Source: Allomuricauda sp. (lineage in GTDB: Bacteria; Bacteroidota; Bacteroidia; Flavobacteriales; Flavobacteriaceae). From it: a DNA stretch of 33,141 nucleotides. Positions 1-8,800 of the stretch are shown here, piece after piece. Below the pieces are notes generated by a model. The model was given only the letters and a program-made list of their open reading frames with translations. It was not told the origin of the DNA and searched no databases. Made by a program: the position numbers and the translations under genes. The first letter of the stretch is position 1. Every line of letters begins with the position of its first letter. Location of the stretch: the NCBI GenBank assembly GCA_028284725.1, contig JANQRD010000050.1, forward strand, positions 1 to 33,141, read 5' to 3'.

Positions 1-112
1 ATGTATTTAAATATTAAGATGCAAAGGTGGGGCTAATTATTGGATATTCAGTGATTTATTTCAAATGTCTTAAAAAACTAGCCACTTCACACACATTACC
101 CTCCCCTCCTAT

Positions 113-150
113 CCTTCGACTTCGCTCAGGACAAGCTCGTCGGGTCGTGT
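113..150. repeat. Dispersed intergenic repeat fragment (TTCGAC...GCTCAG type)
   Basis: The stretch contains CCTTCGACTTCGCTCAGGAC. It resembles CTTCGACAGGCTCAGCATGA at about 14499-14517 in the other large gene-less stretch. Sequences of this kind are common between genes in flavobacterial genomes (from memory, not searched). Two related copies in intergenic positions support a dispersed repeat, but one window cannot show the copy number. Confidence 0.45.
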
Positions 151-246
151 AAAAAGTGTTCCATTACATTTAAAGAAGATTTTGAAAAGAAATTTTTCGG
201 AAAGTGCGGTACAAACTTAGCCAGCGTTCAATCTCGCTCCTACTTC

Positions 247-267
247 AAAAGGTCTTCTAGACCTTTT
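247..267. terminator. Possible bidirectional intrinsic terminator
   Basis: A perfect inverted repeat AAAAGGTCT / AGACCTTTT surrounds a 3-nt loop, so a T run follows the stem in either direction. The nearest gene it could serve is the dehydrogenase, whose stop codon is about 155 nt away on the minus strand. The stem is short and only moderately GC-rich, so it may instead be part of the repeat-bearing region. Confidence 0.35.
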
Positions 268-300
268 TCATCCGGCCGTACCAAAGCAAAGTGTGCATAA

Positions 301-332
301 CCTGCCCGAATGAAAGTATTCATTCAGGCGGG
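301..332. repeat. Palindromic intergenic element
   Basis: The arms at 301-314 and 319-332 pair over 14 positions around the 4-nt loop AGTA, with one G-U pair and one C-A mismatch. The core is GAATGAA / TTCATTC flanked by GC-rich ends. No T run follows, so a terminator is unlikely. It resembles REP-like palindromes between genes; the copy number is unknown from this window. Confidence 0.45.
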
Positions 333-383
333 CGCGGTACATTATAGTACAAATGGTTTGTTGGTTTTCTGGCTCGGTTTTAT

Positions 384-404
384 GTCAGATAAGCCTGATC
401 TGAC
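384..404 (-). terminator. Hairpin just after the sugar dehydrogenase gene
   Basis: GTCAGAT (384-390) and ATCTGAC (398-404) form a perfect 7-bp stem with a 7-nt loop, 18 nt past the stop codon of the minus-strand dehydrogenase. There is no clear T run on the exit side, so this is a weak terminator or 3'-end stabilising hairpin call. Confidence 0.3.
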
Positions 405-422
405 CTCAAATAAAGTACGTCG

Positions 423-1937
423 CTATTGCTCAGGCACAAGGCGTATAAGTCTGCCTGGACCCTCTACCACTAGGTACAGATAACCGTCCCTACCCATTTG
501 TGCGTCACGTACCCTGCCTATACCGTCCAACAACTCTTCATGGCCAACGACCTCGTTACCGTTCATTTTTAAACGATGGAGGTATTCAAATTTGAGCGAG
601 CCAACGAACAGATCATTTCTCCAATTTCCATAAAAATCGCCAGAGACAAAGGTCATTCCACAAGGCGCAATGGACGGGGTCCAGTAGTGTACAGGCTGCT
701 CCATACCATCCAATTCCGTTAAATCGGTAAAGGTGGTTCCGTCATAATTGATTCCGTATGATATGACGGGCCATCCATTGTTGTCCCCCGCTTCCAAAAG
801 GTTGATTTCATCACCGCCCTGGGGTCCATGTTCGCCTTCCCAAACCGCTCCGGTTTCCGGATGTATACTCATGCCCTGCGGGTTACGTGTTCCATAGGTG
901 AAAATGGAATTGACCGCTCCCGAGGTGTTATAAAATGGGTTGTCGGTTGGTATTTGACCATCGTCATGGATCCGGTGTATTTTCCCGATAGCGTTGTCCA
1001 ATGCCTGCGGGTAGGTGTCCCTTCGTCCACGGTCACCCACGGAAACGTACAGGTATCCGTTATTGTCGAACACCAATCTGGAGCCAAAGTGTGCGCCGCT
1101 ATCCACATAGGGAAGCGCCGTAAAGATAATCTCCACTTGGCTCAGGCTGTTGCCGCTGAGTATACCTCGTGCCACAGCGGTGGCCAGTTGTGATCCATTA
1201 TTGGGATTAGCCCTGGAATAGGACAGATACACCAACGAGTTGTTTTCAAAATCAGGGTGTATGATCACATCCAAGAGTCCCCCCTGCCCTTCTGAAACAA
1301 TATCGGGGAGATTGGTCACCTCTACCAGTACTCCATTATTTTGCACCAAAAACAATCTTCCGCCACGCTCCGTCACCAAAATATCACCATTGGGCAATTG
1401 TTCCAGCCCCCAAGGAACACCGGGAATCTCATCCGTTAGGGTCTCCAATCGAAACGAAAGATCATCAGATGAAATCAACCCAGACAAATCCGGGTTTTCC
1501 TCCTCCAGCATGGCCAATGTTTTTCCCTCAATTTCGGTAAGGATATAATCGGTCAATTCCTGGATCTCTTGTTCACTAAAGGTAGCCCCGTAGGCTGGCA
1601 TGCCATTGTCAGTATATCCATTGGTTATGGATTGCACCACCTCTTCTGAAGAATTGCCATAGGTCCATTCGCGTTCTACAAATGAACTCATGTTTTGTCC
1701 ATGGCAGCCCCCACAGTGATTTCGATAGTTGAGTGCAGCTCCTACCGATTCAACTGGATCATCGACCGGATCAATTACTTCCTCTTCGGGCGACTCGGGA
1801 TCCGTCGAACTGTTACAGCTTAACAGTATGGACAAACAAAACAATGACGCAAATATCGTTGTTGTTTTCAACCATTTATACCTGTCCTTTAATTTGAAAG
1901 TTATCTCAGCAAACGGATTTGAGGTGGTCGGGGCCAT
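423..1937 (-). CDS. Lipoprotein: cytochrome c fused to a PQQ-type sugar dehydrogenase (GSDH family)
   Basis: Predicted to oxidise an aldose sugar in the periplasm and pass electrons to its own haem domain. A hydrophobic segment at about 26-40 ends in a lipobox-like LLSC (Cys41), so it is probably lipid-anchored. The haem motif CGGCH is at 75-79 and the likely axial Met113 lies in GMPAYG. From about 175 to the end is a glucose/sorbosone dehydrogenase beta-propeller, with PWGLEQLPNGDILVTERGG, then GGLLDVIIHP, SVGDRGRRD, TYGTRNPQG and EGEHGPQGGDE in the usual order. At 504 residues it has room for both domains. The 25 residues before the hydrophobic segment are long for a lipoprotein signal, but no later ATG precedes the lipobox. 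The gene stands alone and is divergent from the DUF4198 gene. The family is secure; the substrate is not known. Confidence 0.92.
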   Translation of the reverse strand: MAPTTSNPFAEITFKLKDRYKWLKTTTIFASLFCLSILLSCNSSTDPESPEEEVIDPVDDPVESVGAALNYRNHCGGCHGQNMSSFVEREWTYGNSSEEVVQSITNGYTDNGMPAYGATFSEQEIQELTDYILTEIEGKTLAMLEEENPDLSGLISSDDLSFRLETLTDEIPGVPWGLEQLPNGDILVTERGGRLFLVQNNGVLVEVTNLPDIVSEGQGGLLDVIIHPDFENNSLVYLSYSRANPNNGSQLATAVARGILSGNSLSQVEIIFTALPYVDSGAHFGSRLVFDNNGYLYVSVGDRGRRDTYPQALDNAIGKIHRIHDDGQIPTDNPFYNTSGAVNSIFTYGTRNPQGMSIHPETGAVWEGEHGPQGGDEINLLEAGDNNGWPVISYGINYDGTTFTDLTELDGMEQPVHYWTPSIAPCGMTFVSGDFYGNWRNDLFVGSLKFEYLHRLKMNGNEVVGHEELLDGIGRVRDAQMGRDGYLYLVVEGPGRLIRLVPEQ

Positions 1938-1991
1938 ATTTTTCCATATTAAATTAGTGAAGCGCGTTTACCAGTCCGTGTTGCTATATAT

Positions 1992-2054
1992 TCATGTTCA
2001 CCCCAAACATGACCATATACACGGAGTACATCCACGTTACATTATATGTAACGT
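1992..2054. promoter_or_regulatory. Two inverted repeats in a divergent intergenic region (candidate operators)
   Basis: Between the divergent dehydrogenase and DUF4198 genes lie TCATGTT / AACATGA (1992-1998 and 2006-2012) and a perfect 9-bp palindrome ACGTTACAT-TAT-ATGTAACGT (2034-2054). The second has the size and symmetry of a dimeric regulator site. Because the gene downstream on the plus strand looks metal-related, a metalloregulator is one possibility. That is inference; the regulator is not in the window. Confidence 0.4.
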
Positions 2055-2143
2055 TGTTTACTAAAATAAAGTATTGGATTAGGATGCAGAAAAGATATGA
2101 GGCGATAATAACATTTTATTTAAGCAATCAAAAGGGCAATTAG

Positions 2144-2172
2144 TTTAGCTTGCCTGTTAGCTCGTATATTTG
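2144..2172 (+). promoter_or_regulatory. Bacteroidota-type promoter for the DUF4198-hupE operon
   Basis: TATATTTG at 2165-2172 matches the Bacteroidota -7 element TAnnTTTG exactly, with a weaker GTTTAG-like -33 region near 2143-2148. Transcription would begin about 10-20 nt before the ATG at 2191. The in-frame TTG at 2170 lies inside the -7 element, which argues that 2191 is the true start codon. Confidence 0.5.
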
Positions 2173-2190
2173 AAGTCAAAGTTTCTAATT

Positions 2191-3237
2191 ATGCGCAGAC
2201 TCGTTTACCTACTACTCGTTGTTTTATTATGCAGTCACGATCTCTATATAAAAATGGGAAACTATTTCTTGCAGCCCAATCAAGAAGCAACCTTGAGTCT
2301 CTACAACGGGACTTTTGAAAAGAGTGAAAATATTATCACCCGAGATCGCATGCTGGACGCTTCGGTTATCGCTCAGGGTCAAAGAATGGCCATCAATCCA
2401 GAACAATGGAAAGACCAAGACAGTACCGTTACACAATTAACTTTTACTACGGGTGAAGCGGGAACTTATGTAGCAGGGGTCTCAACCAAAGCAAGAAATA
2501 TAGAACTCTCCGCTGAAAAATTTAACAGCTATCTGGAACACGATGGTGTTTTGGATATGCTGGAACAACGTAAGAGGGATAGCTTATTAGATGAAGATGC
2601 AGTAGAAAGTTATGAAAAACATGTGAAAGCCATCTACCAAGTAGGTGAAATCAAAACAAACGACTGGAGTATGGTGTTAGGCTATCCCATTGAGTTTGTC
2701 CCACAAGCAAACCCTTATGAAAAATATAGCGGTGAAAAGTTGGAAGTACAGTTGTTGCTGGATGGCAAACCCTTATCCAACCAATTGGTTTATGCTGATT
2801 TTCTGAAAGGGGCTCACCCTCATAAACACAACAAGGACAACCACGAACATGAGCACGACGGGAAAAAACATTCTCATGATTATGCTCACTTTGATGGTAA
2901 GCACAGCCATTCCCACAAATCGAAAAAAGAGGAATCACATACTCATACCAGCGGTCAGCAATTACGTACCGATGACCAAGGTATGGTTGTAGTTGATCTA
3001 CCTGAAGACGGCATCTATTATCTACGGACCATTCACATGACCAGAGCTACGGATAGTGATGAACTGACCCATCGATCTAAATGGGCGACGCTTACTTTTG
3101 AGGTGGGCCACAAGCATGGTCCTGGTACACACACGCATGATCACAATCATGAGCATGATATTCCTACTTGGGTCTTTATATTGGGCAGTTTACTAATCAT
3201 AGGATTGTTATTCCTACTCTTTAGAAAAAAGAACTGA
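2191..3237 (+). CDS. Histidine-rich DUF4198 membrane-anchored periplasmic protein, probably metal uptake
   Basis: The first 14 or so residues are a signal sequence. The mature chain seems to begin SHDLYIKMGNYFLQPN, matching the HD-(F/L)-(W/Y) start of DUF4198 proteins, where the new N-terminal histidine may bind a metal. An immunoglobulin-like body follows. A linker rich in His, Asp and Glu (nucleotides about 2810-2960) and a second His-rich stretch (about 3110-3160) lead to one C-terminal TM segment ending in FRKKN. DUF4198 proteins occur beside Ni/Co/Zn transporters, and here hupE starts 2 nt downstream. The likely role is to capture metal and hand it to HupE, but the metal is not decided by the sequence. 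The ATG at 2191 is preferred over the TTG at 2170 because that TTG is within the promoter. Confidence 0.85.
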   Translation: MRRLVYLLLVVLLCSHDLYIKMGNYFLQPNQEATLSLYNGTFEKSENIITRDRMLDASVIAQGQRMAINPEQWKDQDSTVTQLTFTTGEAGTYVAGVSTKARNIELSAEKFNSYLEHDGVLDMLEQRKRDSLLDEDAVESYEKHVKAIYQVGEIKTNDWSMVLGYPIEFVPQANPYEKYSGEKLEVQLLLDGKPLSNQLVYADFLKGAHPHKHNKDNHEHEHDGKKHSHDYAHFDGKHSHSHKSKKEESHTHTSGQQLRTDDQGMVVVDLPEDGIYYLRTIHMTRATDSDELTHRSKWATLTFEVGHKHGPGTHTHDHNHEHDIPTWVFILGSLLIIGLLFLLFRKKN

Positions 3238-3239
3238 CG

Positions 3240-3917
3240 ATGCATGTAAGTTTGAGGCGAGTATTGTCGCTAGTGTTGTTGTTCGTTCCGCTTTTAGGAT
3301 TTGCCCATGATGTTACAACTGCCGATCAGGAGATTTTGCGTAACGGGGGTTTGTGGGCCTATATTCAGGTAGGCGCAACACACATGCTCACAGGTTATGA
3401 CCACCTACTTTTTCTGACTGGTGTTATATTCTACTTGAACAGCTTTATCGATATCTTAAAGTTTATCACCATATTTACTGTAGGACATTGTATTACCTTA
3501 ATAGGTGCAACCTATGCAGGAATTGCAGCAGATGAACACTTGGTAGATGCGGTTATCGCCTTAAGTGTTTTGTACAAAGGGTTTGAGAATTTGGGTGGTT
3601 TTGAAAAATTAAAGATAAAATCGCCTAATTTACTGCTCATGGTCGGTCTTTTTGGATTGATTCACGGCTTTGGACTTTCCACACGCTTACAGTCCTTTGA
3701 CATGGGTAAGGAGCAAATTTTGGCAAAAATCCTGTGCTTTAATCTAGGTGTGGAAGTTGGACAAGTGTTGGCATTGATTCCCATCGTATTTATAATTACG
3801 TTTTCGAGAAAGCATACACAGTTTCCAGCTTTTTACAAAGCAGTGAATTGGTACCTGGTACTGGCAGGGATAGCTTTGTTCGCATATCAAATGTTTGGCT
3901 ACTTCACAGGGCATTGA
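3240..3917 (+). CDS. hupE: HupE/UreJ-family metal permease
   Basis: Inner-membrane protein of 225 residues with a signal-like N-terminus followed by six or so hydrophobic segments. The family signature is HMLTGYDHLLFL (His48...Asp54-His55, a HX5DH motif), followed by FTVGHCITL (His83) and LIHGFGLS (His142), the pore histidines expected of HupE/UreJ. Members move nickel or cobalt, often for hydrogenase or urease; no such enzyme gene is in the window. The gene begins 2 nt after the DUF4198 stop codon, so the two are co-transcribed and probably translationally coupled. Which metal is carried is inference. Confidence 0.88.
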   Translation: MHVSLRRVLSLVLLFVPLLGFAHDVTTADQEILRNGGLWAYIQVGATHMLTGYDHLLFLTGVIFYLNSFIDILKFITIFTVGHCITLIGATYAGIAADEHLVDAVIALSVLYKGFENLGGFEKLKIKSPNLLLMVGLFGLIHGFGLSTRLQSFDMGKEQILAKILCFNLGVEVGQVLALIPIVFIITFSRKHTQFPAFYKAVNWYLVLAGIALFAYQMFGYFTGH

Positions 3918-3956
3918 TTTCTTGTTTACACCATTTTTATGTTCCACTTTCTACCA

Positions 3957-4118
3957 ATGGACACTTTTTCAGATTTGGAAAGACAAAATTGTTGTCATGT
4001 TTTAATGGAATTGAAGGGGTTGGTTATGGAGATTTACTTAAAAGAAGAAGGTTCTAGTTCAACTTTTCAGGAAGCTCGGGAAAGTAGTCTTTGTTTTTCC
4101 CAAACAACGAAACTCTAA
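3957..4118 (+). CDS. Possible 53-residue small protein, unknown function
   Basis: An ATG-started frame of 53 codons begins 39 nt after hupE on the same strand. The product begins MDTFSDLERQNCCHVLMELK and continues with a helix-compatible, acid-rich stretch, ending in TTKL. It has adjacent cysteines (12-13) followed by His14, no signal peptide and no TM segment. The composition looks protein-like rather than random. I do not recognise it. It could be the third gene of the metal operon, or the remnant of a longer gene whose 3' part is also partly echoed at 14641-14717. Confidence 0.35.
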   Translation: MDTFSDLERQNCCHVLMELKGLVMEIYLKEEGSSSTFQEARESSLCFSQTTKL

Positions 4119-4154
4119 CGTAAGAACATTATGATACAAATATGCTAATTGAAT
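4064..4154. repeat. Left copy of a diverged direct repeat flanking the patatin operon
   Basis: AACATTATGATACAAAT at 4125-4141 is identical to 14701-14717. The similarity extends leftwards with gaps (CAACGAAAC... against CAAAGAGAC...) to TTTTCAGGAA at 4064-4073, which matches 14641-14650 at nearly the same distance. It extends rightwards over GCTnATTnAnT. This copy is 21 nt past the 3' end of the six-gene operon; the other is about 420 nt upstream of its first gene. It may be the scar of an insertion or duplication. Confidence 0.5.
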
Positions 4155-4174
4155 AAGACAGTGCATGATGTGTA

Positions 4175-5401
4175 TTACTTGCAATCCATTTGTAACAGCT
4201 CAAAGTCCGGACCTTTCCAACGTTGATATTCCGTGGCATGTTCTTCTTTCCAGATGGCCCAACTTTCCCAATTGGTTATTGATTTGGGATGATTTATCCC
4301 TTTATTTTGAGCTTTAGAGGTTACATATTGACGACGAAGGAATGCATTGTTAAAGCTATGAAGTCCATGTTCTTGCTCATACTGAATCACTCTATCGGCC
4401 ACATGGCACAAAAAGGTCATTGGGGCAAAATTTCGCAACGCCACTACGCTATGTCTGTAAGCCTCGGTGGTAGATACTCGGCCCAAACCAGAATGGGCAG
4501 ATTGCAACATATAAAAATAATTTGCCGCCGATTTAAAATCATTGCAGGACACTATATCGACTTCACCAAGCATTTTTAAGAAGTTTATAGTATCATAGGG
4601 TTGATTGGCCACCCTAAATTTTTGAATTACGGTTTCATAGTATCTTGGGAGCACCAAATCCTGCTTATCGGCCAAATGTCTTAAATCTGCCAGTACGGTA
4701 TCCACTGACGAAACGGAAGCTGATTTAACCAGTTCATCAATTCCATTTTCCAATGCTGCCGAATCGTTGTTAAGGTACAAGATCGAAGTCGCCCTTATTT
4801 GTACACCCAAACTTTTTCCATTTGCAATGGTATCAATCAAAAACTGATAGAATTTCTGATAGTCTTGGCTTCGTTTACTATCAATCACCAACTTATTTGC
4901 ATTTTCAAAGTCCTTTGTCAACAGATAATTCCCGCCCCCTATTCCCCGCATATATTCTACAATCAAGGAGTAAAAATTCTCTATTTGCAATTTCAGAACT
5001 TCGCTCTCCTTCTCATCCAAAATCCTTCTTGCCCTTACGTATTCTGTGTTTAGAACTCGAAGTCTTTGTTGGAGTTGATCCGCTTTTGCATTGATCTTTT
5101 CAATACTATCTGCTATTCTTATCTTTTCCGATTCCAGAGAGTCCCGCTCTACGGCAAGCAATAGGTTGTTCAACTCGAAAGTTTTCTGTACCAACGCTTC
5201 GTTCAGTTGCTCTAGCTTCTTGATTTCTGCGTCTCTTTCAGAATCTCGGGTCGCAAAATAAGAAATCACCGCTGCGATCAACGGAACGATAACGGCCACC
5301 ATTACGCTAAGAAATGCCGGTTTTTTCCAACTGGGCCTTTTTAGCTCTGCTATCTCCTGTCGGAGCTTTTGCTTTTCTAAATCTTCCTTCGACTCACTCA
5401 T
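4175..5401 (-). CDS. One-TM coiled-coil protein, last gene of the patatin operon; unknown family
   Basis: A charged N-terminal helix (1-25, ending KRPSWKKP) precedes one TM segment at about 29-50. A long predicted coiled coil (about 55-140, rich in E, K, L and R) and a 260-residue helical domain with cysteines near the C-terminus (ending MDCK) follow. The basic residues before the TM suggest the N-terminus is cytosolic and the bulk periplasmic. The start overlaps the end of the DUF2059 gene by 8 nt, so they are co-translated. I recognise no family. Its layout resembles that of the 276-residue protein at 26125-26955. A scaffold or sensor role in the envelope is inference. Confidence 0.8.
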   Translation of the reverse strand: MSESKEDLEKQKLRQEIAELKRPSWKKPAFLSVMVAVIVPLIAAVISYFATRDSERDAEIKKLEQLNEALVQKTFELNNLLLAVERDSLESEKIRIADSIEKINAKADQLQQRLRVLNTEYVRARRILDEKESEVLKLQIENFYSLIVEYMRGIGGGNYLLTKDFENANKLVIDSKRSQDYQKFYQFLIDTIANGKSLGVQIRATSILYLNNDSAALENGIDELVKSASVSSVDTVLADLRHLADKQDLVLPRYYETVIQKFRVANQPYDTINFLKMLGEVDIVSCNDFKSAANYFYMLQSAHSGLGRVSTTEAYRHSVVALRNFAPMTFLCHVADRVIQYEQEHGLHSFNNAFLRRQYVTSKAQNKGINHPKSITNWESWAIWKEEHATEYQRWKGPDFELLQMDCK

Positions 5402-5834
5402 CCTTTTCTAGTGCTCTGATCTTTTCAAGAAATTTTTCCTGTAGGCTCTCACCCCATTCAGCACCAGCTTGCATCGATTCTTGCATGATAGTAGGTTGTA
5501 CTTCAAGAAGCTTTTCTCCCGCCTGGCTTCTATAAAATTCATTGACTCCTTTGATTGTCTCCAATTCCAAGTGTTTCATATAAATGGGCAAAATCATTTC
5601 GTAAGCGACTTCAACTTCTTCAATGAATACTTCTTCAATGGAATCAAAAAACTCGTCATCAAGATGTCCATACTGCGATTTTATCAATTCGATATAATTT
5701 TTTGCAAAAGAGACATATTGATTTCTGACGCCCATTAAATCCATAAGCTCCCTTACGGCCTGTTCCTTCTCATCCTGGGCAAGGGTGAAGACCGAGAATA
5801 GTCCTAACATCAAGATACATACATACTTTTTCAT
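5394..5834 (-). CDS. DUF2059 periplasmic protein
   Basis: Residues 1-19 form a signal peptide (cleavage near TLA-QD). The mature part is a helical DUF2059 domain with the recognisable core ILPIYMKHLELETIKGVNEF, then YRSQAGEKLLEVQP and IMQESMQ. The length of 146 residues is normal for the family. DUF2059 proteins are small exported helical proteins without an assigned reaction. It sits 24 nt after the patatin gene and overlaps the next gene by 8 nt, so it belongs to the same transcript. In this operon it may link inner- and outer-membrane parts, but that is a guess from location. Confidence 0.85.
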   Translation of the reverse strand: MKKYVCILMLGLFSVFTLAQDEKEQAVRELMDLMGVRNQYVSFAKNYIELIKSQYGHLDDEFFDSIEEVFIEEVEVAYEMILPIYMKHLELETIKGVNEFYRSQAGEKLLEVQPTIMQESMQAGAEWGESLQEKFLEKIRALEKDE

Positions 5835-5858
5835 AAGATTGTTTTATAGTTGACCGAT

Positions 5859-8800
5859 TCATTTATTGTACAGCCCTAGTTGAACATTTTGCAACAGCTC
5901 ATCATCGAAAGACTGTGTGTTTTCCTTAAAATACCACTCATCGTACGGTTTGCGCGTGTCAAACTCCAACATGGGATTAACGTGAAAATTATGGTTCTTT
6001 AGTGAATGGTAGAGCGATCTTTTTTTGCTATTAAGTTTGTTGGAAGGCAACCCTATAGTTCGTTTTAACCCCTCCACCTTAATCCAGGACACTTCCTTCG
6101 GAAAGGAATTCCGCAACGCTTTTGCCCAAGCATCGAAATCCAGGTTCGGGTCCAAATGCATGTTCGGTTTTTTAGTATTGGGCAACATGGTTTGATAATC
6201 AGCCACCATACGTATAATAGGATCCCCCTTTGAACCGCTTGGCATAACAGCTTGATGTTGTTTGGTCATGTGAAATTCCCCTTTGGTAGTGTGTTTCAGT
6301 AGGTAAAGCCGGAACCAAATACGGTTTTTGTCTTTTGATCGAATAGCAGTGATTTCTTCAGAATCACCCTTATCAAATCCCACAGTAACCTTGATACGAC
6401 GTTTTTTTGTATGCCAGCGATAGAACGGCTTGCTGAAGTTTTCACCGATCAAGCTAATCGTAATTGGGGCATGTGATATATAATTCACTGAATCTGCAGA
6501 TTTACTAGCGACACCGACCAACAATGAACGTATGCTCAAGCTTTTACCTTTGAAGATAGCCCCAACACCAACAAACACCCCTCCTATTGTAGCCAAAACA
6601 CCACCCAAGGGTATCGTAAAAATTCCTGGGACCTTCCAAACTTTTTGGAGCGCTTTTGGTAACAAACTTTTAATACGACTCAGGGTCGGTTCAAATAGGT
6701 CTTTGATTAAATTCAATTCGTAATCGTTCGTCTCACTATAGAAATTGGAATCACGGATGCTTTGCTTGAAGTACTCATTCAGATCTACCAAGGGAACCGA
6801 ACCATTTGGGACGTTCTGTAGGTAGGCGCCTCCTTTACCAGGATCCCGAAAACCATCAATTTCGCCGAGCGCTTTCAAGGTGGCGAACCTTCCATACTCA
6901 AAGGCATACTTTTTTGAGGGTTTTGACGCGAATCCGGCAAAAGCCTCGATTTCTGTGCCCGGCAGGTGGATAATCTGTTTTTTTTCATTAATGGGCAATA
7001 TGGCCGCATTGATAGCCTTCGGATTTTTACCCGCCGTATCGAGGGAAACATCAGCCATTACCTTAAATACGGTTGCAGCAAATATGTTGATGGATTTCCG
7101 TTTCCCTTTTATACCAAAGACTGTGAATATCTCATCAAGGGTGGGACTTTTGGTTGCTTCAAACAAATCTTCAGCAATACTTTCGGCCTCCTGTTCTAGC
7201 TGATCAAGGTCTTTGCCTTCCCATTTCTCGCCATTTTCGGTACGTAACTGTTCAATAAAGTATTCAATAGGTTGTCGGGTTCCTATAGAAATGATGTTCT
7301 CATTCAAATTGCTAAGAATCTTATCAAAGGCTTTAAGGCAGACTTCAGTGGACAGCATGATATCCTCATTCTCGCCCAAGTACTGAAACAACACTTCTTT
7401 TAGAGCTAAGTTTTCACTGATATCACGTATTCTATCCCCTTCCTTGATCCTGCCCTGATCCTTCAACAGACCGATAAGTGAACCGACAGCACCACTTAAT
7501 TTGGAGATTTCGCTACTCTCCTTGGGGTCTCCATTACCTAATATGGGACTGAAGGAAGAAACATTAAAGTTGGGGAACTGTTCTTTGCGCACAATGGGAT
7601 CCACAAAAAGTACCAAACGCTCGGTGGTCTCCACGTCCCTCCTCTTATAATCTTGAAAACTTGCAATTCTATAGGCTTCTTTTATCGGTTCATTGTTAAA
7701 GGTACCACCATCAACATAGGGGAAGTTGAACGACTTATAATCCATTCGTGTACCACTACTGTCATTAAAAAAGCTGTTCCGCCTTTCCTCTTCGATGTCC
7801 TTGATATCGCGCTGCACTTCTAAAAACGCATTGGGCCATTCCGTGATTAATTGCTCCGCTCCTTGTTTGACTTTAAAACTGGTCCGCATGATACTGGCAT
7901 CAGTAAGCCGTTTTCCAGCTCCAGTTTTCTGTTCACCCACGTCATATTCTTCTTGGTATCGTTTCAATAATACTGGAGGAAATGCTATTGGAAATGCACC
8001 ACAGGCCAATGCCGAGGCCGAAATGATGGCCCAGGCCTCATCCTTGGTTACATCGAAGTGTGTTCGTCTTTTGTCTTCTTGGTTGGGATGTGCTGAAAAT
8101 TTCAGCCATCGATTATCTGAAGGTTTGTTTTCACATATAGTCTCATTGAACACATAGTCGATTACCCGTACCTCGGCATGGTTGAACACCCCCGTGGAAT
8201 TCAATACATTCTTCCGGAGGTCGTTGAGCTTATCTTCATTGGGGTTTATGGGCATGGGTAAAATGTTGGTGAGGGAACAGGCAAACAACACGCGGTCTTT
8301 ATCGAGTACTTCAAGGTTTTCGATATTCGGTGTGCCATCAAGCAAGTATTCAGCAATAAGCTTTTCCATATGCCTACGCTCCAACAGTCCAAAGGAGTCG
8401 TCCAAACGATGTTGGTAATCCTTCTTTATTCGTGACCCATAAAGTTGTTCGGCATCCACACTATCAACCCATAAGATTTCCTGTATTTTCTGGGAAAGTT
8501 GAAGCGCTTTTAACGATTCTGTTTTTGTAGTACCCAGTTTGTTGAAGTTTTCTAAACTCCCTTTAAAATAAATGTCTGCCAGCTCCTTTTCCAACAGCAT
8601 TTCGCGGTCTGAAGTCAAATCTTCCATTGCTTTTCCCTTTTCCGCATCTTCCACCGGCATGCCTTTTAACAACATGGATTTGTAATCGACAAGACAACGG
8701 AGTAAAATGGTCAGCGCTATGGCACCGGCGCTGGCACCGCTCATTCCATCGACCACTACATTTTTATAGGGGTTGCCCTGCTCATCCTTTCCATAGATGA

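Larger units (their letters stand above)
1..422. other. Gene-less stretch with repeat fragments and hairpins
   Basis: No convincing reading frame was found here. The stretch lies downstream of the sugar dehydrogenase gene, which is read leftwards. It holds a TTCGAC...GCTCAG type dispersed fragment, a perfect 9-bp hairpin at 247-267, a palindromic element at 301-332 and a 7-bp hairpin at 384-404. All are listed separately. The mixture looks like a repeat-bearing intergenic region rather than a decayed gene. Confidence 0.6.

Noticed and set aside
828..1193. Plus-strand frame of 121 codons opposite the sugar dehydrogenase
   Set aside because: It lies wholly inside a gene with complete family motifs on the other strand and has no recognisable domain.
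2170..2190. TTG at 2170 as start of the DUF4198 protein
   Set aside because: It overlaps the TAnnTTTG promoter element and adds seven residues before a normal signal sequence.
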